From Calycina herbarum (lineage: Eukaryota; Ascomycota; Leotiomycetes; Helotiales; Pezizellaceae), in NCBI GenBank assembly GCA_001414485.1, contig LLEY01000029.1, positions 186,001 through 250,000 of the forward strand: a stretch of DNA of 64,000 nucleotides. Reading direction: 5' to 3'. Below are positions 1 to 12,200 of this stretch, piece after piece (position 1 is the first letter of the stretch; every line of letters begins with the position of its first letter). The notes beneath the pieces were generated by a model. The model searched no databases. It was given only the letters and a program-made list of their open reading frames with translations, and was not told the DNA's origin. The translations under genes and the position numbers were made by a program.

Positions 1-321
1 AGGCTTCTCATTCGCTATCTTCATGTGAAAAGGCGTCGGTACCCTGAAAGCTATAGGGGTAAGCGAGCCTATGGGAGAGAATATAGAACCTAATCTATAG
101 GAAGGTCCACTGAAATACAGCGCTGGCGCCGGATTGCGGCTTCAGGGTATCATTACAGGGCATTATAGTGTAGTGCCCTGTATTCACTGTTGACATTTTT
201 GCAACCCTCGCTTATACTAGTCCCCATTAGGAAAGGCCTAGAAGCCGCCATGTAGATAAATTTTGAACACAAAGCAGTATTTCTCTAACCTGAGTCATAT
301 GAAACCAACCCACGTCGAAAA
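1..321. other. Upstream non-coding stretch
   Basis: No gene is recognised here. Base composition is ordinary, unlike the AT-rich block further on. It probably contains the promoter and 5' UTR of the gene that begins at 322, but no clear TATA box was picked out. Confidence 0.4.
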
Positions 322-1978
322 ATGGCCTCCTCGCCGGTCTACGATGGCACCGCGACGATAAGCACCCAGCAAGCCCTCGAAGATGCCAATAGCAAGCTGA
401 AGGCCGTACCCCACGATGCACCCATTTTAGTTACATCTGACAAGAATGTCCTGGTGGGAGCTTGCCAAGTTCGGCTCGAGTGCTGCAAACTTCGGCTTCA
501 ATCTTGCGACCTTCAGATTGAACGCGACAAACTGAAATATCAAAGGGCGGTCGAGGGATTTGAAAAGGAGCAGGATATTGTGGAGAAGCTCGATGATACC
601 ACTTTACTTGACTTCCTTCCGCTCGTAAGGGAGAAAAGCGAGTACTGCACGATTAGGTGCGATCTTCAGAGCAGGATTTGTGCCGAAGAGAAGAAACGTG
701 AAAAGCTCCAAGCAGCCATGGAACAAGCCATCGCAGAACTCCGACGTTCAAAGATGAGCGCTTCAGATGGCGACTCCAAGGAACAGCAGCAAGAATATCG
801 TCTGCCGTTGGGGAAATCACCGACACAAACCCTGGAGGAATTAGCACGGTCAACTCAATTACTGGAGGAACAACTTGCGGAGAGGGGTGGTATGATCGCC
901 ATACATGAGGAAACCATCAAGATTGATGCCGAACTATTCTTCCAGCGAAGCTGCGTTATTCAAAAGCAGAACGCCAAGCTGAGCGACCTGAAGCAGCTTT
1001 CAAGCAAGATCCCAGACGCGAAAGTCGATCTCTTTGCGGAGAAAAACGACAAAATCGCCTCTTTGGAGAGGGAAGTGGCAAGGCGACAGTACGACAATAG
1101 GGTTCTGAAATCTAGCAACGATACACTCGAGAGCCAAGTCGACGAGTTGACACAGAAATGCGAAAGGTACAAAAGAAGGGTGGAAAGGGCAAATAACTCA
1201 CGAGATAACGTACGGGTAAGTATTGCATACCGCGACCCTTTCCTCTTGTTTCTGTTGGCTCTCAATCTCCCTTTGAATTGCGATTAGAAAGTCTGTAAAT
1301 GAAGTGCTTATGCTAACCTGTCGATAGGACCGTCTCAACACAGTTAAAGCCGAGCGAGATGCCGCGGAAGATAAAGTCAACACCATACTCGATTTGAACC
1401 AGCTCATCATTTCCTTCAGGGAGCAAAAACAAGAGCTAGCCAATTTTGCTTCGACCCTCCAGCAACAAAACAAACAAACCACTTCTTTCCTCGAGGTACC
1501 TCCTCCGCATGACAACATTGTCTCATCTGGAAATGATGATGACATTCCTGAAGCTTCCGTGCCATATTTACGGCTCGAGAAGATCAAAGGAAGAATGTCA
1601 GATATTCCACAAAGTCATCCCCCTCCACGGAATAGCTCACCGGATGGTCAAGTTTCCAAGCCGGAGACCCCAAAAGACCCGAATACCAACTCTTCAGTTT
1701 CAGAAACCAGCGAAAATCTACTGGAACCTGACTCACAACTTCCTCTCGATATCAAGACACCCATCACTCGATCCGGAACTACACATAAATCTAGATGTCG
1801 CAGAATTACATTCTCGCCAATGCGCGATGAAGAGAATATTGATGGCTTTCCGATATTTGGTCATATCTACGACGGAATTGAAGGACTGGTTGTCTGGAGT
1901 GCAGTTTTCTCCTCTGGCGCTGTTATAATTTCTTCGGTTTTCTTAGTTGGGCATGGCATGCTACATGGCTTTAGTTAG
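322..1978 (+). CDS. Coiled-coil protein with C-terminal membrane anchor, two exons
   Basis: Predicted exons are 322-1215 and 1328-1978, giving 514 aa. The 112-bp intron starts GTAAGT at 1216 and ends TAG at 1327, with a TGCTAAC branch site just upstream of the acceptor; both exons join in frame. Residues of about 60-350 are rich in Glu, Lys, Arg and Leu in heptad-like order, so long coiled coils are expected. A low-complexity Ser/Pro/Thr-rich part follows. Residues of about 483-506 form one hydrophobic segment a few residues from the C-terminus, the layout of a tail-anchored protein facing the cytosol. There is no signal peptide and no catalytic motif, and I do not recognise a named family. 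The gene at 32178 has the same overall design. The next 23 kb downstream is transposon DNA. Function unknown. Confidence 0.8.
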
Positions 1979-2372
1979 CTGTATATGGGATTGGATAAAT
2001 TAGCTGGTGGCGCTATTGATGATGTCGAATTTTGGGGTTGGATATGGGAAAGAAGGGGATGGAAAAAGTTGGTATATAATGACTGGCAGGCGGTTGCGTG
2101 TGTTGTAGGAAAAGGGGTGAAAGTCTGAAAGAGGCTCTCTTCATGGTCTATTTACAAAGGGGTAAAAATAAACTCTCCATTCTCGGACAAGTCATCAAAT
2201 GCTTTATAAGTTACGATTGACTCGCTTGACAAAAAATGCACCTGGAAAAAATGGTAAAGGAGGACTAAGAGCAGTAACTCGGGAGTAGATTGATTCGACC
2301 TAGGTCATGTGGTAATTGGGGTAAGAAAAATTGATAGAAAGCCGCCAAACCCAGGGTAAACAGCGAAAGTAA
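1979..2372. other. Gene-transposon transition, no gene seen
   Basis: This holds the 3' flank of the preceding gene. Composition drifts toward AT before the repeat at 2373. No open frame with coding character was seen. Confidence 0.4.
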
Positions 2373-2494
2373 TGATTAGATTAGATTAGATTAATAACCT
2401 ATGATTAATCTAATCATTGATTAATAAGGTGTTAATTATAATCTAATCAAATCTAATCATCATTAATTGATTAATAATTGATTAATTGATTAAT
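2373..2494. repeat. AT-rich GATTA/TAATC direct and inverted repeats
   Basis: The stretch is built from GATTA and its complement TAATC: tandem GATTA units at 2373-2392, inverted copies near 2412-2460, then TTAATTGAT units up to 2494. It can fold into hairpins. Similar TTAATTGAT-like sequence lies just right of the pogo element at 25050-25082, so the transposon may have landed in this repeat. Confidence 0.6.
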
Positions 2495-2786
2495 ATGGCA
2501 CGTGACCGGCCCGGGGGTCTCGGAGCACGGACTGAGTACTCGGTGTGGCATCGGAGTGGCGTTCCGGCATGCCGGGAGCTTAAGCGAGACCTTCTAAGCA
2601 GCCTTTTTACTACGTAACTTCTTTATTTTAAGCCTTAATAAATTAGCTATTAATTATTTACTAAGAAATATATATTACTAATATATATAATTACTAATTT
2701 TAAACTTTATAAGCTTTATAAGCCTTATAAATGATTAGAAACTACTTAATTTCTAATTAAATTCTAGAATATTCTTATTTATAATT
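2495..2786. other. Short GC-rich island then AT-rich flank of pogo element
   Basis: About 100 bp (2495-2600) is GC-rich, followed by strongly AT-rich sequence up to the TA target site at 2787-2788. No gene or transposon end was identified. The abrupt composition change suggests a junction between unrelated pieces. Confidence 0.35.
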
Positions 2787-2859
2787 TAACGTGTTTCATA
2801 AGCGAGTCGCCTACATAAGCGAGTCGCCTACTTTTTCAACCTAGTGTTATTATAATATA

Positions 2860-4238
2860 AAATACTTAATACTATATAAAGTTATTATTATTATAGAAGC
2901 TATCTAGTATTCTTTAGAACTTTCGCTATTTTCTATATCTAATATTTCTACCTAATAAGTACGAGAATTATACCTAGTTTTACTACAACGGCTATAGTAC
3001 CTGTCTACGCGAACTCTCTTCCTAGACTCTTTACCTTATTTCTAGCTACTATTTTCCTTAGATATAATTAAATCAGCTACGTCGTCTACTATTAATATCT
3101 CTTAACTCTTAATATACTTCCTCTTACGACTTTTACACTTAGTTATAATCTTAGTTATTATACAAAGACTAGTAATTTCCTTATATATTAACACTATATT
3201 ATATATCACCCTAGTTAAGTCTTTTTCGAGTTAATTAAAAGACTGAATAATAGAACTAGGTAACGAGTCTTAATATCTTTAAATCCGATCTTAAATAAGC
3301 GTTAATTAAGCTATTATTTCGTATATATTACTTAGTATTTTAGGTGTCTATAGAGTGTCTTCTAGTATTATTAGTATTAGCGTATAAAGCTTTAAATCAA
3401 GCTTTAATAACATAGCTTCTAGACTATATAGGACTAGCCTAGCTCTTTTAAAACTCGCGTAGATATTATTCTTTATAAATACTTTATAAAAGCTACTTTA
3501 AATATAAGAAGAAAGGTTTCTTTAGTAATATAATTAATATAATTCTATACTAAGCCTAATATCTCAGCTCTATATACTCGCTTTAACAGCGAGAAGTAGA
3601 CTATATTAAGCAGCTATAGTAGGTGTAATAAGTATAGAAGTATATAGAGAGTAATAATATTTAAGTCTTTATAGAGTTACTAGAATTTAAGCGAGTTATA
3701 GCTTTTATAACTATTAATAATTAATAAATAATATCCTTCTATATTTTATACCTTTATATACTTATTAAAATACTTTAACTATATAACTCTAAGCTTATTA
3801 TTTATCTAGCCGTTGTTACTAACCTTAATTACTTAATTATATAGTATATATATATCTTAGTACTAGGTAGAAATAAGTACTTTACCTACGAATATAATAA
3901 ATAGTAGGATTACCTATCCTATTATATTAACTCTCTAAATAACTATAACCTACTTACGATTACCTAGCTAAACTTGCTTTCGCTTCCTATGCGTTTCTAA
4001 GCTTATAATAACAAGTTAGAACGAAATAACTCCTATTATAAAGCCACTTTTATCAAAGTTATAAATATCCTTATCTTAAATACTATATTTCTCTTTAATA
4101 GACTATATAAGCGTAAACTATAGGCTAATAACTCGTAGATCCTTAGTTAAAGCTCGCTAACGATCGTACGAACGACTCTATCGAGTTTTAAGCTTAGGTA
4201 TACGTTTTATAAAGTTATCCGGCTAGTTCCTATCTATA
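2860..4238 (-). pseudogene. RIP-degraded pogo/Fot1 DDE transposase, C-terminal two thirds
   Basis: Read on the minus strand from 4238 leftward, the sequence gives the pogo-family order: a remnant of the CENP-B-like DNA-binding region ending in a KYSI-like motif, then YNFDKSGF near 4047-4070 (first catalytic Asp region), then a ISLETHRKRKQ-like stretch. Many in-frame TAG/TAA stops fall where Trp or Gln is expected. The N-terminal part continues beyond the retrotransposon cluster, near 24854. The left limit is approximate. It cannot encode active transposase. Confidence 0.75.
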
Positions 4239-4692
4239 TATAACGAAACTTAAACGAACTAAACGAAGATAACTAAGTCTCGAAGGTTAGTATATAGGTA
4301 AGAAGTATAGATATAATAGATTGTTTACTTAGAAGTGAACTCGTTACTTATATTAAAGATGTTAAATAAGAAGATAAGATTAATAACTAAAGTTAAGTAT
4401 AAAGCTCCTATCTAATAGCAGAAGTACTAGTCTTATATAGACTCTCTATATCCCTTAGCCGCTATAGTCGACTTGCTCGACTATAGTCGACATAGTCGAC
4501 CCGTTAGCTATATTACTTACCTTCCTAGTTACGTAATTATAACTAACTTCTAATAGTAAGATCCTAGAATTCCTAAATACTCTTCTATATTATAGATTCC
4601 CTTCTATATTACCTTCTATTTCCTAGACGTTGTATATTATCCTATTAGAACGCTGTCTAGACTACTTATTATATAAAACGTGATTTATAACA
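4239..4692 (-). repeat. LTR 1 (leftmost chromovirus LTR)
   Basis: The 454-bp repeat begins TATAAC and ends TTATAACA; related copies begin TGTAAC and end CGTAACA, so the change is RIP-like G-to-A at the end. The left part has GTCGAC-rich repeats resembling LTR 5, and the right part resembles LTRs 2-4. Confidence 0.8.
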
Positions 4693-4839
4693 CTATCCTC
4701 TTCTTAGACTAGCGTGTCCCTACGCTTAAGTATAGCCTAAGAAATATCGTTAGAGAGCTGTTAGCTCTCTTAGTTTTAATATAAATACTACTTATACTTC
4801 TAAATATAAAAACTAGATCGAACTTATAAAGTATATTAA

Positions 4840-5395
4840 TAAATCTAGTAAAGAGATAGCTCCTTATACTCGATATAAACGTTCTAGACAAAGATATATA
4901 GCTATAGCTTTAACCTTAGAGGTTAATAAATATTCTAAGTATATAAGGTAGAAGAAATCCTACGACGTTAAGTCGCGAAATCGAATACTCTTACTTTCTA
5001 ACTAGTCCTTGATTAACTAGTAACGACGAAAATTAAGGGATAAAGAAGAACGGGCCTAGTAGTCCTAATAGGAAGCGGCTACTAAGGTTCTTCGTTTGTG
5101 AAAACTTTAGTACTAACTCGACGAGTAAGAATAGCAGCTAATTTACTCTAGTTTAAACTCTATAGCTAAGCTAGAGGAGAAAGAGGAGGAAGAGAGAAAA
5201 GATAGGAAAAGACAGAAAGAGAAGGAGTATAGAGAGGAAGAAGCTACTAGGCTAGCCGCTCTTTCTACCTCTGACCTCGTTTTCGATCTAGCTCTTAATC
5301 CCGCCTTTCTAGAATCTTTTCCTCTCGATTATAAGATATAGACAACCCTGGGTTTTAATAGTAGAACTCCTAAAGTTCTCTTAAGTAATAATTAA
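4840..5395 (+). pseudogene. Convergent accessory ORF of chromovirus copy A, RIP-degraded
   Basis: This frame runs opposite to gag-pol, between the 3' LTR and the chromodomain. It reads a Cys-type stretch (KYSKYIR then KKSYDV; related copies keep more Cys) near 4915-4960, then KVLRL at 5084, an acidic/basic coiled region (EEKEEEERK), the motif LAALSTSD and a terminal RTPKV before the stop at 5393-5395. In-frame stops occur at probable Gln and Trp codons. It overlaps the end of pol (5355) by 41 bp. The left edge is approximate. Function unknown. The Cys cluster plus coiled coil recalls small Cys-rich proteins of other fungal transposons; that resemblance is from memory. Confidence 0.6.
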
Positions 5396-8062
5396 GATTG
5401 CTTTTCAGCTCCTAAGTGTTTTCTAAATATAGGTAATCTAACTATTTAATTAAGTATCTAATCTTACCTCTAATAATCTTATAGTTAAGAATCTTCTTAA
5501 CTTCGTATTTAGTATTTAGATTAACTAGTTGAATTTCTATAAATAGAGCTAGTAGTACTCCTAGTAGTACTAGTTCGAGTAAGGATATATAGAATACTAG
5601 GTAGATGTTTATTAACTTTAGTAGTACTAATTTATAATTTAAAGGTTTCTTAACTTATTTAATTTTAAATAGTCTAAGTTTTTTATAATCTAGTTTATTA
5701 CTTAGTCTTTTTATATCAATGTTTTTCTATATTAAGTAGACTTTATCCTCCTCTTTTAGCGTTAGCTTCTAACTACGTCGTTTATTATAGTAGTATATAT
5801 TTCTTTCAGCTATAAATTATAAATCCTTTATAAGTTTCTTATATAGCTTTTTAATTTTTAAGACGTAAATACGAGTAAGTTAGTTATTAATAGTTATAAA
5901 TAGCAGTTCTTAATATACTAATAATTTATATCTAAAGTTAGCGTAGAATAGTATAATAAGTGTTATTTCTATTACTAAACTATTATAAGCAAACTATACT
6001 AAAGGCAGTAGCTCTACTTAGTTATTTTATTAGTAGTTTATATAATAATAAAGGTATGTTTTAACTACTTAATTTATCTATTTGTTTCCTCTATTTATTT
6101 AAAGGTAAAAAGCTATAGAGAGCTTTCTTTTTACATCTAATTATTTTATAAGAGCGATCTAAAATTTTAAGGTAAAGAGCTTATCTTTATCTAAGAGTAT
6201 TTCTTTAGATAGTATATATCTTAAGACTACTTCTCTAAGGAATATAAATACTAATTCCTTAGCTATACTTAACTCTATATATATTATTAGAATTATATAC
6301 TTTATAAGTTGTTCTATAATAACTAGGATTATGTTATATTCGACTCCTATTATTAAGTCTTTAGATTTTAGTAATTTAATAATAAAATCTATATATATTG
6401 ATTTCTAAAGTACTTATAGTATTAGAGTAGTATTTATCTATTTATAAGAAGTATAGTAAGAAGCCTTATTCTAGGTATAGGTATTATATTCTACTATTAC
6501 TTCTTTAACTATTATAGATAACTAATTAATATAGTAGTATTATCTTATTCTCTAGAGAGTTCTACGAATTCCTTAGTAACTATAAGCAGATATAGTATAG
6601 TATTCTTATATAAATTCCTTTATATATAAGCTAGGAACCTATAATTTCCCTTTTACGTACTAGTTATAACCTTTGTATATATTTTAAATCTTGTTTATCT
6701 AGATGTTGTTTATTACTACTATCTTATATATAGTAGGTACTAAGTCTCTATTCTTAAGAGTTTTTAAGATTATAATCTTCTTATACTCTTTGTTTCTCTC
6801 GTATCTAGGTTTTTAGCTAAGAGTATTAGCTTAAGTATTTAACGTTCTCTTTATATATTAAATAATAATATTAAATCCTTCTAATATCTCTAACTCTCTA
6901 GCTAATTATCTTATTATAAGTTCCTTAGTTATTATAAACGTTCTAAGGTTTTTATAGTTAAATAAAATTATAACTAGGTATTTTACTAGCTATAAATAGA
7001 TTCTCTAGTATTCTAAAGCTAATACTATAGTAAGTAATTCCTTATTAAAGATATTATAGTTTTATTATACTAGGTTAAATGTTTTAGAATAATATATAAT
7101 AGGTATAAGTTTTCTCTTATTATTTAGTTATAAGTAAATCGTACTTACTACTATGTCTAAGACGTCTGTTTTAATTATACTAGGTTTATCTATGTTAAAA
7201 TTATATAGAATAGGTTTTTCTATAAACTTTACTTTAATTCTTTAAAAAGCGTTCTTAGCTTATTTATTCTAAATAAATTTAATAGCTTTCTTAACTAGTA
7301 CTAATATTAGTTTAGTAATCTTTATATAGTCTTAGATAAATAGATAGTAAAAGTTTATAAATCTAAGAAAGGACTATATATCTTTTATATTTTTAAGTAA
7401 CTTCTAGTTTAAGATGTCTTAGATCTTTGCTAGATCTATTTCTATTTTCTCTAAGCTAAATACCTATTCTAGGAAAAGTGTCTAAGTTACTCTAAACTTA
7501 TATTTTAAGAGTTTTAACCGAGAGTTTACTTTTATAAGTTATTATAAAACTTCTTTAATATATCCTTTATATTCTTCTTCTTTTTCTAAAAAGATTAGGA
7601 TATTATCTAGGTAATAGATTACTATTACTTTTAAAAGATCTTCTAAAATATTATTATTTTATCTTTAATATATAGCTAGTATGTTATAGAGTCTAAATAG
7701 TATAACTATATATTTATAAAAGCCTAATAGTAAGATAAATACTATCTTCTATTCGTCTCTAGTTTTTATTTATATAAGTCTATAGACGTTTTATTAATCT
7801 AATTTCGTAAATTATACTACTTTACTTAACTTATTCTATAAGTATTAGCTTAGTAGTAGCGGATAAGCGTTCTTAACTATAGTATTATTTACTTCTTAAT
7901 AATCAACGTATACTCTTCTATCTAGATTGTCTTTTTTCTTAATAATAAGTATATTTAAGGTAATTAATAACTTAGATTTTCTAATATATCCCTTCTTAAT
8001 ACCTTCTCTTATATAACTTTCTATTCTCTATAAGCTTTTCTAGTTATATAACCAAAGCTTCT
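5355..8062 (-). pseudogene. Chromovirus pol (copy A): RT, RNase H, integrase, chromodomain remnant
   Basis: Read leftward from 8062. The RT active-site block near 7605-7632 reads YYLDNILIF, where the family has YLDDILIF; Asp-to-Asn fits a GAT-to-AAT change. RNase H and integrase follow. The chromodomain lies at about 5515-5385, reading KYEVKKIL then RGKIRYLIK, stop, LDYL and ENT, stop, EL; the stops sit at the two conserved chromodomain Trp positions. Chromodomains direct integration to heterochromatin in this clade. Copy B cuts the frame at 8063, and gag plus protease continue at 14839-17283. Non-functional. Confidence 0.8.
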
Positions 8063-8526
8063 TATAACGAAACTCAAACGAACTAAACAAAGATGACTAA
8101 GTCTCGAAGGTTAGTATATAGTAAGAAGTATAAATACGCTAGGTTGTTTACTTAGAAGTAAACTCGTTACTTATATTAAAGATGTTAAATAAGATAATAA
8201 GATTAATAACTAAAGTTAAGTACGAAGCTCCTATTTAATAGTAGACGTGCTAGTCTTATATAGAACCTTCGTTTCCTAAGTACGTTGCTTATATTACTTA
8301 CGTTGCTTATATCGCTTGCGATTAAGGCGATTAGAGCGATGTAGGCGATTACGTTATATAACCTTACGTGACTTCTAATAATACTATAATAGTAAGATCC
8401 TAAAATCCCTAATATCCTTCTATATTACTGATTTCCTCTTATATTACTTTCCTTTCCTAGATATTATACCTTATCCTATTAGAACGCTGTCTAGACTACT
8501 TACCACGTATACTATGATTTGTAATA
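8063..8526 (-). repeat. LTR 2 (3' LTR of copy B)
   Basis: 464 bp, beginning TATAAC and ending GTAATA, a RIP-altered form of TG...CA. Clearly the same subfamily as LTRs 3 and 4 throughout its length. TSD CTTCT lies immediately to its left. Confidence 0.9.
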
Positions 8527-8699
8527 CTATCCCCTTCTTAGACTAGCGTGTCTCTACGCTTAAGTATAGCCTAAGAAATATTGTTAAGAGGCTAGCGGCC
8601 TCCCTAGTCCCTATTATGTTGTTAACACTTCTCTTAAAAGATAAGCTTAAATAATATAGAACCCTTAACGCTCTTTGAATTAAACGTTTAGGACGCGAA

Positions 8700-9233
8700 A
8701 TGATTCTTTATACTTGTTATATAAATGTGAAAACTAGTTGTCGATGTATTAGCGTTCCTGGTAGTTCTAAGTGTTCTAAGTATACTAGGAAGAGCAAATC
8801 TTATAATATCGAGTTATAAAATCGAATACTCTTAATTTTTAAGTAGGAATCTATTAATATCTAGAAGCGGAGATTATAGTAGGAGGAAGAGATAGCTTAT
8901 AAGATTTAGGAAGAAGCTATATAAAAGATCCTTCGCTTACGAAAACAATAACGCTTCCTTACTAAGCAGGAGCAAGAGATGCTCCGTCGTAGTCTTACTA
9001 ACTTATAAGAACTTAATAAGGCTGATGAAAAAGAAAGAGCGGAGAAAGAGAAAGAAGAGAGGGAATTAGAAGTCGCTTAGCTAGCGGCCCTCTCTTCTTC
9101 TAGCGACCCCGCTTTTGTTACTAAGCCGACCCTTGATTCAGCTTTCCTTGAGGCTTTTCCTTTTAACTATAAGATGTAGATAATCTTAGGTTTTAGTAGT
9201 AGAACTTCTAAAGTTCCTCTAAGCAATAGTTAA
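8700..9233 (+). pseudogene. Convergent accessory ORF of chromovirus copy B (178 codons)
   Basis: A single plus-strand frame of 178 codons runs from ATG at 8700 to TAA at 9231-9233, broken only by stops of RIP type. The N-terminus has Cys pairs (TCYINVKTSCRC then GSSKCSKY), of the sort that could bind zinc. From 8925 it reads KILRLRKQ, stop, RFL, then EMLRRSLTNL and an acidic/basic helix DEKERAEKEKEERE. The C-terminus has AFLEAFPFNY and ends shortly after GFSSRTSKV. The stop overlaps the pol stop (9193) by 41 bp, the same overlap as in copies A and C. This is the most readable copy. Role unknown; a regulatory or nucleic-acid-binding role is a guess. Confidence 0.7.
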
Positions 9234-12200
9234 GATTGCTTTTTAGTTCTTAAGTATTTTCTAAGTATAGGTAATCTAACTATTTAATTAAATACTTAAT
9301 TTTGCCTTTAATGATTTTATAGTTAAGAATCCTTTTAACTTTATATTTAATGTTTAGATTTACTAGTTAAATTTCTATAAGTAGGGCTAGTAGTGCTCCT
9401 AGTAGTGCTGGTTTAAGTAAGAATATATAGAATACTAGGTAGATGTTTATTATCTTTAGTAGTACTAATTTATAATTTAAAGGTTCTTTAACTCGTTTAA
9501 TTTTAAATAGTCTAAGTTTTTTATAATCTAGTTTATTACTTAGTCTTTTTATATTAATGTTTTTCTATACTAAGTAGACTTTATCCCCCTCTTTTAGCGT
9601 TAGCTTCTAACTACGTCTTTTGTTATAGTAGTACGTGTTTCTTTCTACTATAAATTATAGGTCTTTTATAAGTTCCTTATATAGATTCTTAATTTTCGAG
9701 ACCTAAACATAAGTAAGTTGATTATTAATAGTTATAGATAGTGGTTCTCGATATACTGATAGTTTATATCTAAAGTTAGTATAGAATAGCGTAATAAGTG
9801 TTGTTTCTGTTATTAAACTATTTTAGGTAAACTGTGCTAAGAGTAGCAGTTCTACCTAGTTGTCTTACTAGTAGTTTATATAATAATAAAGGTATATTTT
9901 AACTACTTAATTTATCTATTCGTTTTCTCTATTTATTTAAGAGTAAAAAGCTATTGAAAGCTTTCTTTTCATACCTAGTCGTTTTATAAGAGTAATCTAA
10001 AATTTTAAAGTAAAGAGCTTATCTCTATCTAAGAGTATTTCTTTAGATAGTCTATACCTTAAGACTACTTCTCTAAGAAATGTAAATACTAATTCCTTAG
10101 CTATACTTAACTCTATATATACTATTAGGATTATATATTTTATAAGTTGTTCTATAATAACTAGGATTATATTATATTTAACTCCTATTATCGAGTCTTT
10201 TAACTTTAGTAGTTTAATAATAAAATCTATAGATATTAATTTCTAAGGTATCTATAGTATTAGAGTAGTGTTTATCTGTCTATAAGGAGTATAGTAGGAA
10301 GCCTTGTTCCTAGTATAGGTATTATATTCCGCTATTACTTCCTTAACTATTATAGATAACCGATTAATATAGTAGTATTATCTTATCCTCTAGAGGGTTC
10401 TACGAATTCCTTAGTAACTATAAGCGAGCGTAGTATAGTATTCCTGTACAAACTCCTTCGTATATAAGCTAGGCACCTATAGTTTCCCTTTTATATACTA
10501 ATTATAACCCTTATATATATTCTAAATCTTATCTATCTAGATATCGTTTATTACTACTATCTCGTATATAGTAGGTACTAAGTCTCTATTCTTAAGAGTT
10601 TTTAAGATTATAATCTTTTTATACTCTTTATCTCTCTTATATCCAGGTTTCTAGCTAAGAATATTAGCTCGAGTATTTAACGTTTCTTTTATATATTAAA
10701 TAATAATGTTAAATCCTTCTAATATCTCTGCCTATCTAGCTAATCGTCTTATCGTAAGTTCCTTAGTTATTATAAACGTTCTAAGGTTCTCGTAGTCAGA
10801 TAAAACTATAACTAGGTATTTTACTAGCTATAAATAAATTCTCTAGTATTCTAAAGCTAATACTATAGTAAGTAATTCTTTGTTAAAGATACTATAGTTT
10901 TATTATACTAGGTTAAATGTCTTAGAATAATATATAATAGGTATAAGTTTTCTCTTATTATTTAGCTATAAGTAAACTACATCTACTGCTATATCCGAGG
11001 CGTCTGTTTTAATTATACTAGGCTTATCTATATCGAAATCGTATAGAATAGGTTTTTCTACGAATTTTACTTTAATTTTCTAAAAAGTATCTTCTACTTA
11101 TTTATTCTATATAAACTTAATAGCCTTTTTAACTAGTCTTAATATTAGTTTAGTAATCTTTATATAGTCTTAGATAAACGGATAGTAAAAGTTTATAAAT
11201 CTAAGAAAGGACTATACGTCCTTTATATTCTCTAGTAACTTCTAGTTTAAGACGTCTTAGATTTTTACTAGATCTATTTCTATTTTCTCTAGGCTAAATA
11301 CCTATCCTAGGAAAAGTGTCTAAGTTACTTTAAACTTGTATTTCGAGAGTTTTAAATAAGAGTTTACTTTTATAAGTTATTATAAAACTTCTTTAACATG
11401 TTCCTTATATTCTTCTTCTTTTTCTAAGAAGATTAAGATATTATCTAGGTAATATATTACTATTACTCTTAGAAGATCTCTTAAAATGTTATTATTTTAT
11501 CTCTAATATATAGCTAGTATATTATAAAGTCTAAATAGTATAACTATATATTTATAGAGGCTTAATAGTAAGGTAAATACTATCTTCTATTCGTCTCTGA
11601 CTTTTATTTATATAAGTCTATAAGTATTTCGTTAATCTAGTTTCGTAAATCGTACTACCTTACCTAACTTGTCTTATAAGTATTAGCTAGGTAGTAGTAG
11701 ATAAGCGTTCTTAACCGTGGTGTAATTTACTTCTTAGTAATTAATATATACTCTCTTATCTAGGTTGTCTTTCTTTTTAATAATAAGTATGTTTAAGGTA
11801 ATTAGTGACTTAGACTTTCTAATATGTCTCTTCTTAATACCTTTCTTTATATAACTTTCTATCCTCTATAGGCTTTTCTAGTTATATAACTAAAGCTTCT
11901 GCTTTGAGAAGTGATAACCCTCTTTTAATTTAATCTTATAATCCTATAAGTGATGTTCTAGTAAGGCTCGCAAGTCTTCTAGGTTCTTAAACAAAGCCTT
12001 AAATTCTCTGTACTATATAGGTATTTCGTTATCAGCTGTTCTACTAGCCTATAGAGGACCCTGGGCAAGGTGTCCTAGCGTCTTAGAAGAGGTGGCGCTA
12101 ACCTTGTTCTAGTCTTGAAGTTATAATTATAAACCTATGTAATTATATTAACTAAAGGTTATTATTTAAGCTTTCTAATTAATGTCTAGATTATGTTCTC

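Noticed and set aside
2373..2392. GATTA tandem as telomeric repeat
   Set aside because: Fungal telomere unit is TTAGGG-like; this is a short AT-rich palindromic repeat.
4709..4891. 60-codon minus-strand frame next to LTR 1
   Set aside because: Lies in the accessory-gene region of the retrotransposon, AT-rich, no conservation in copy B.
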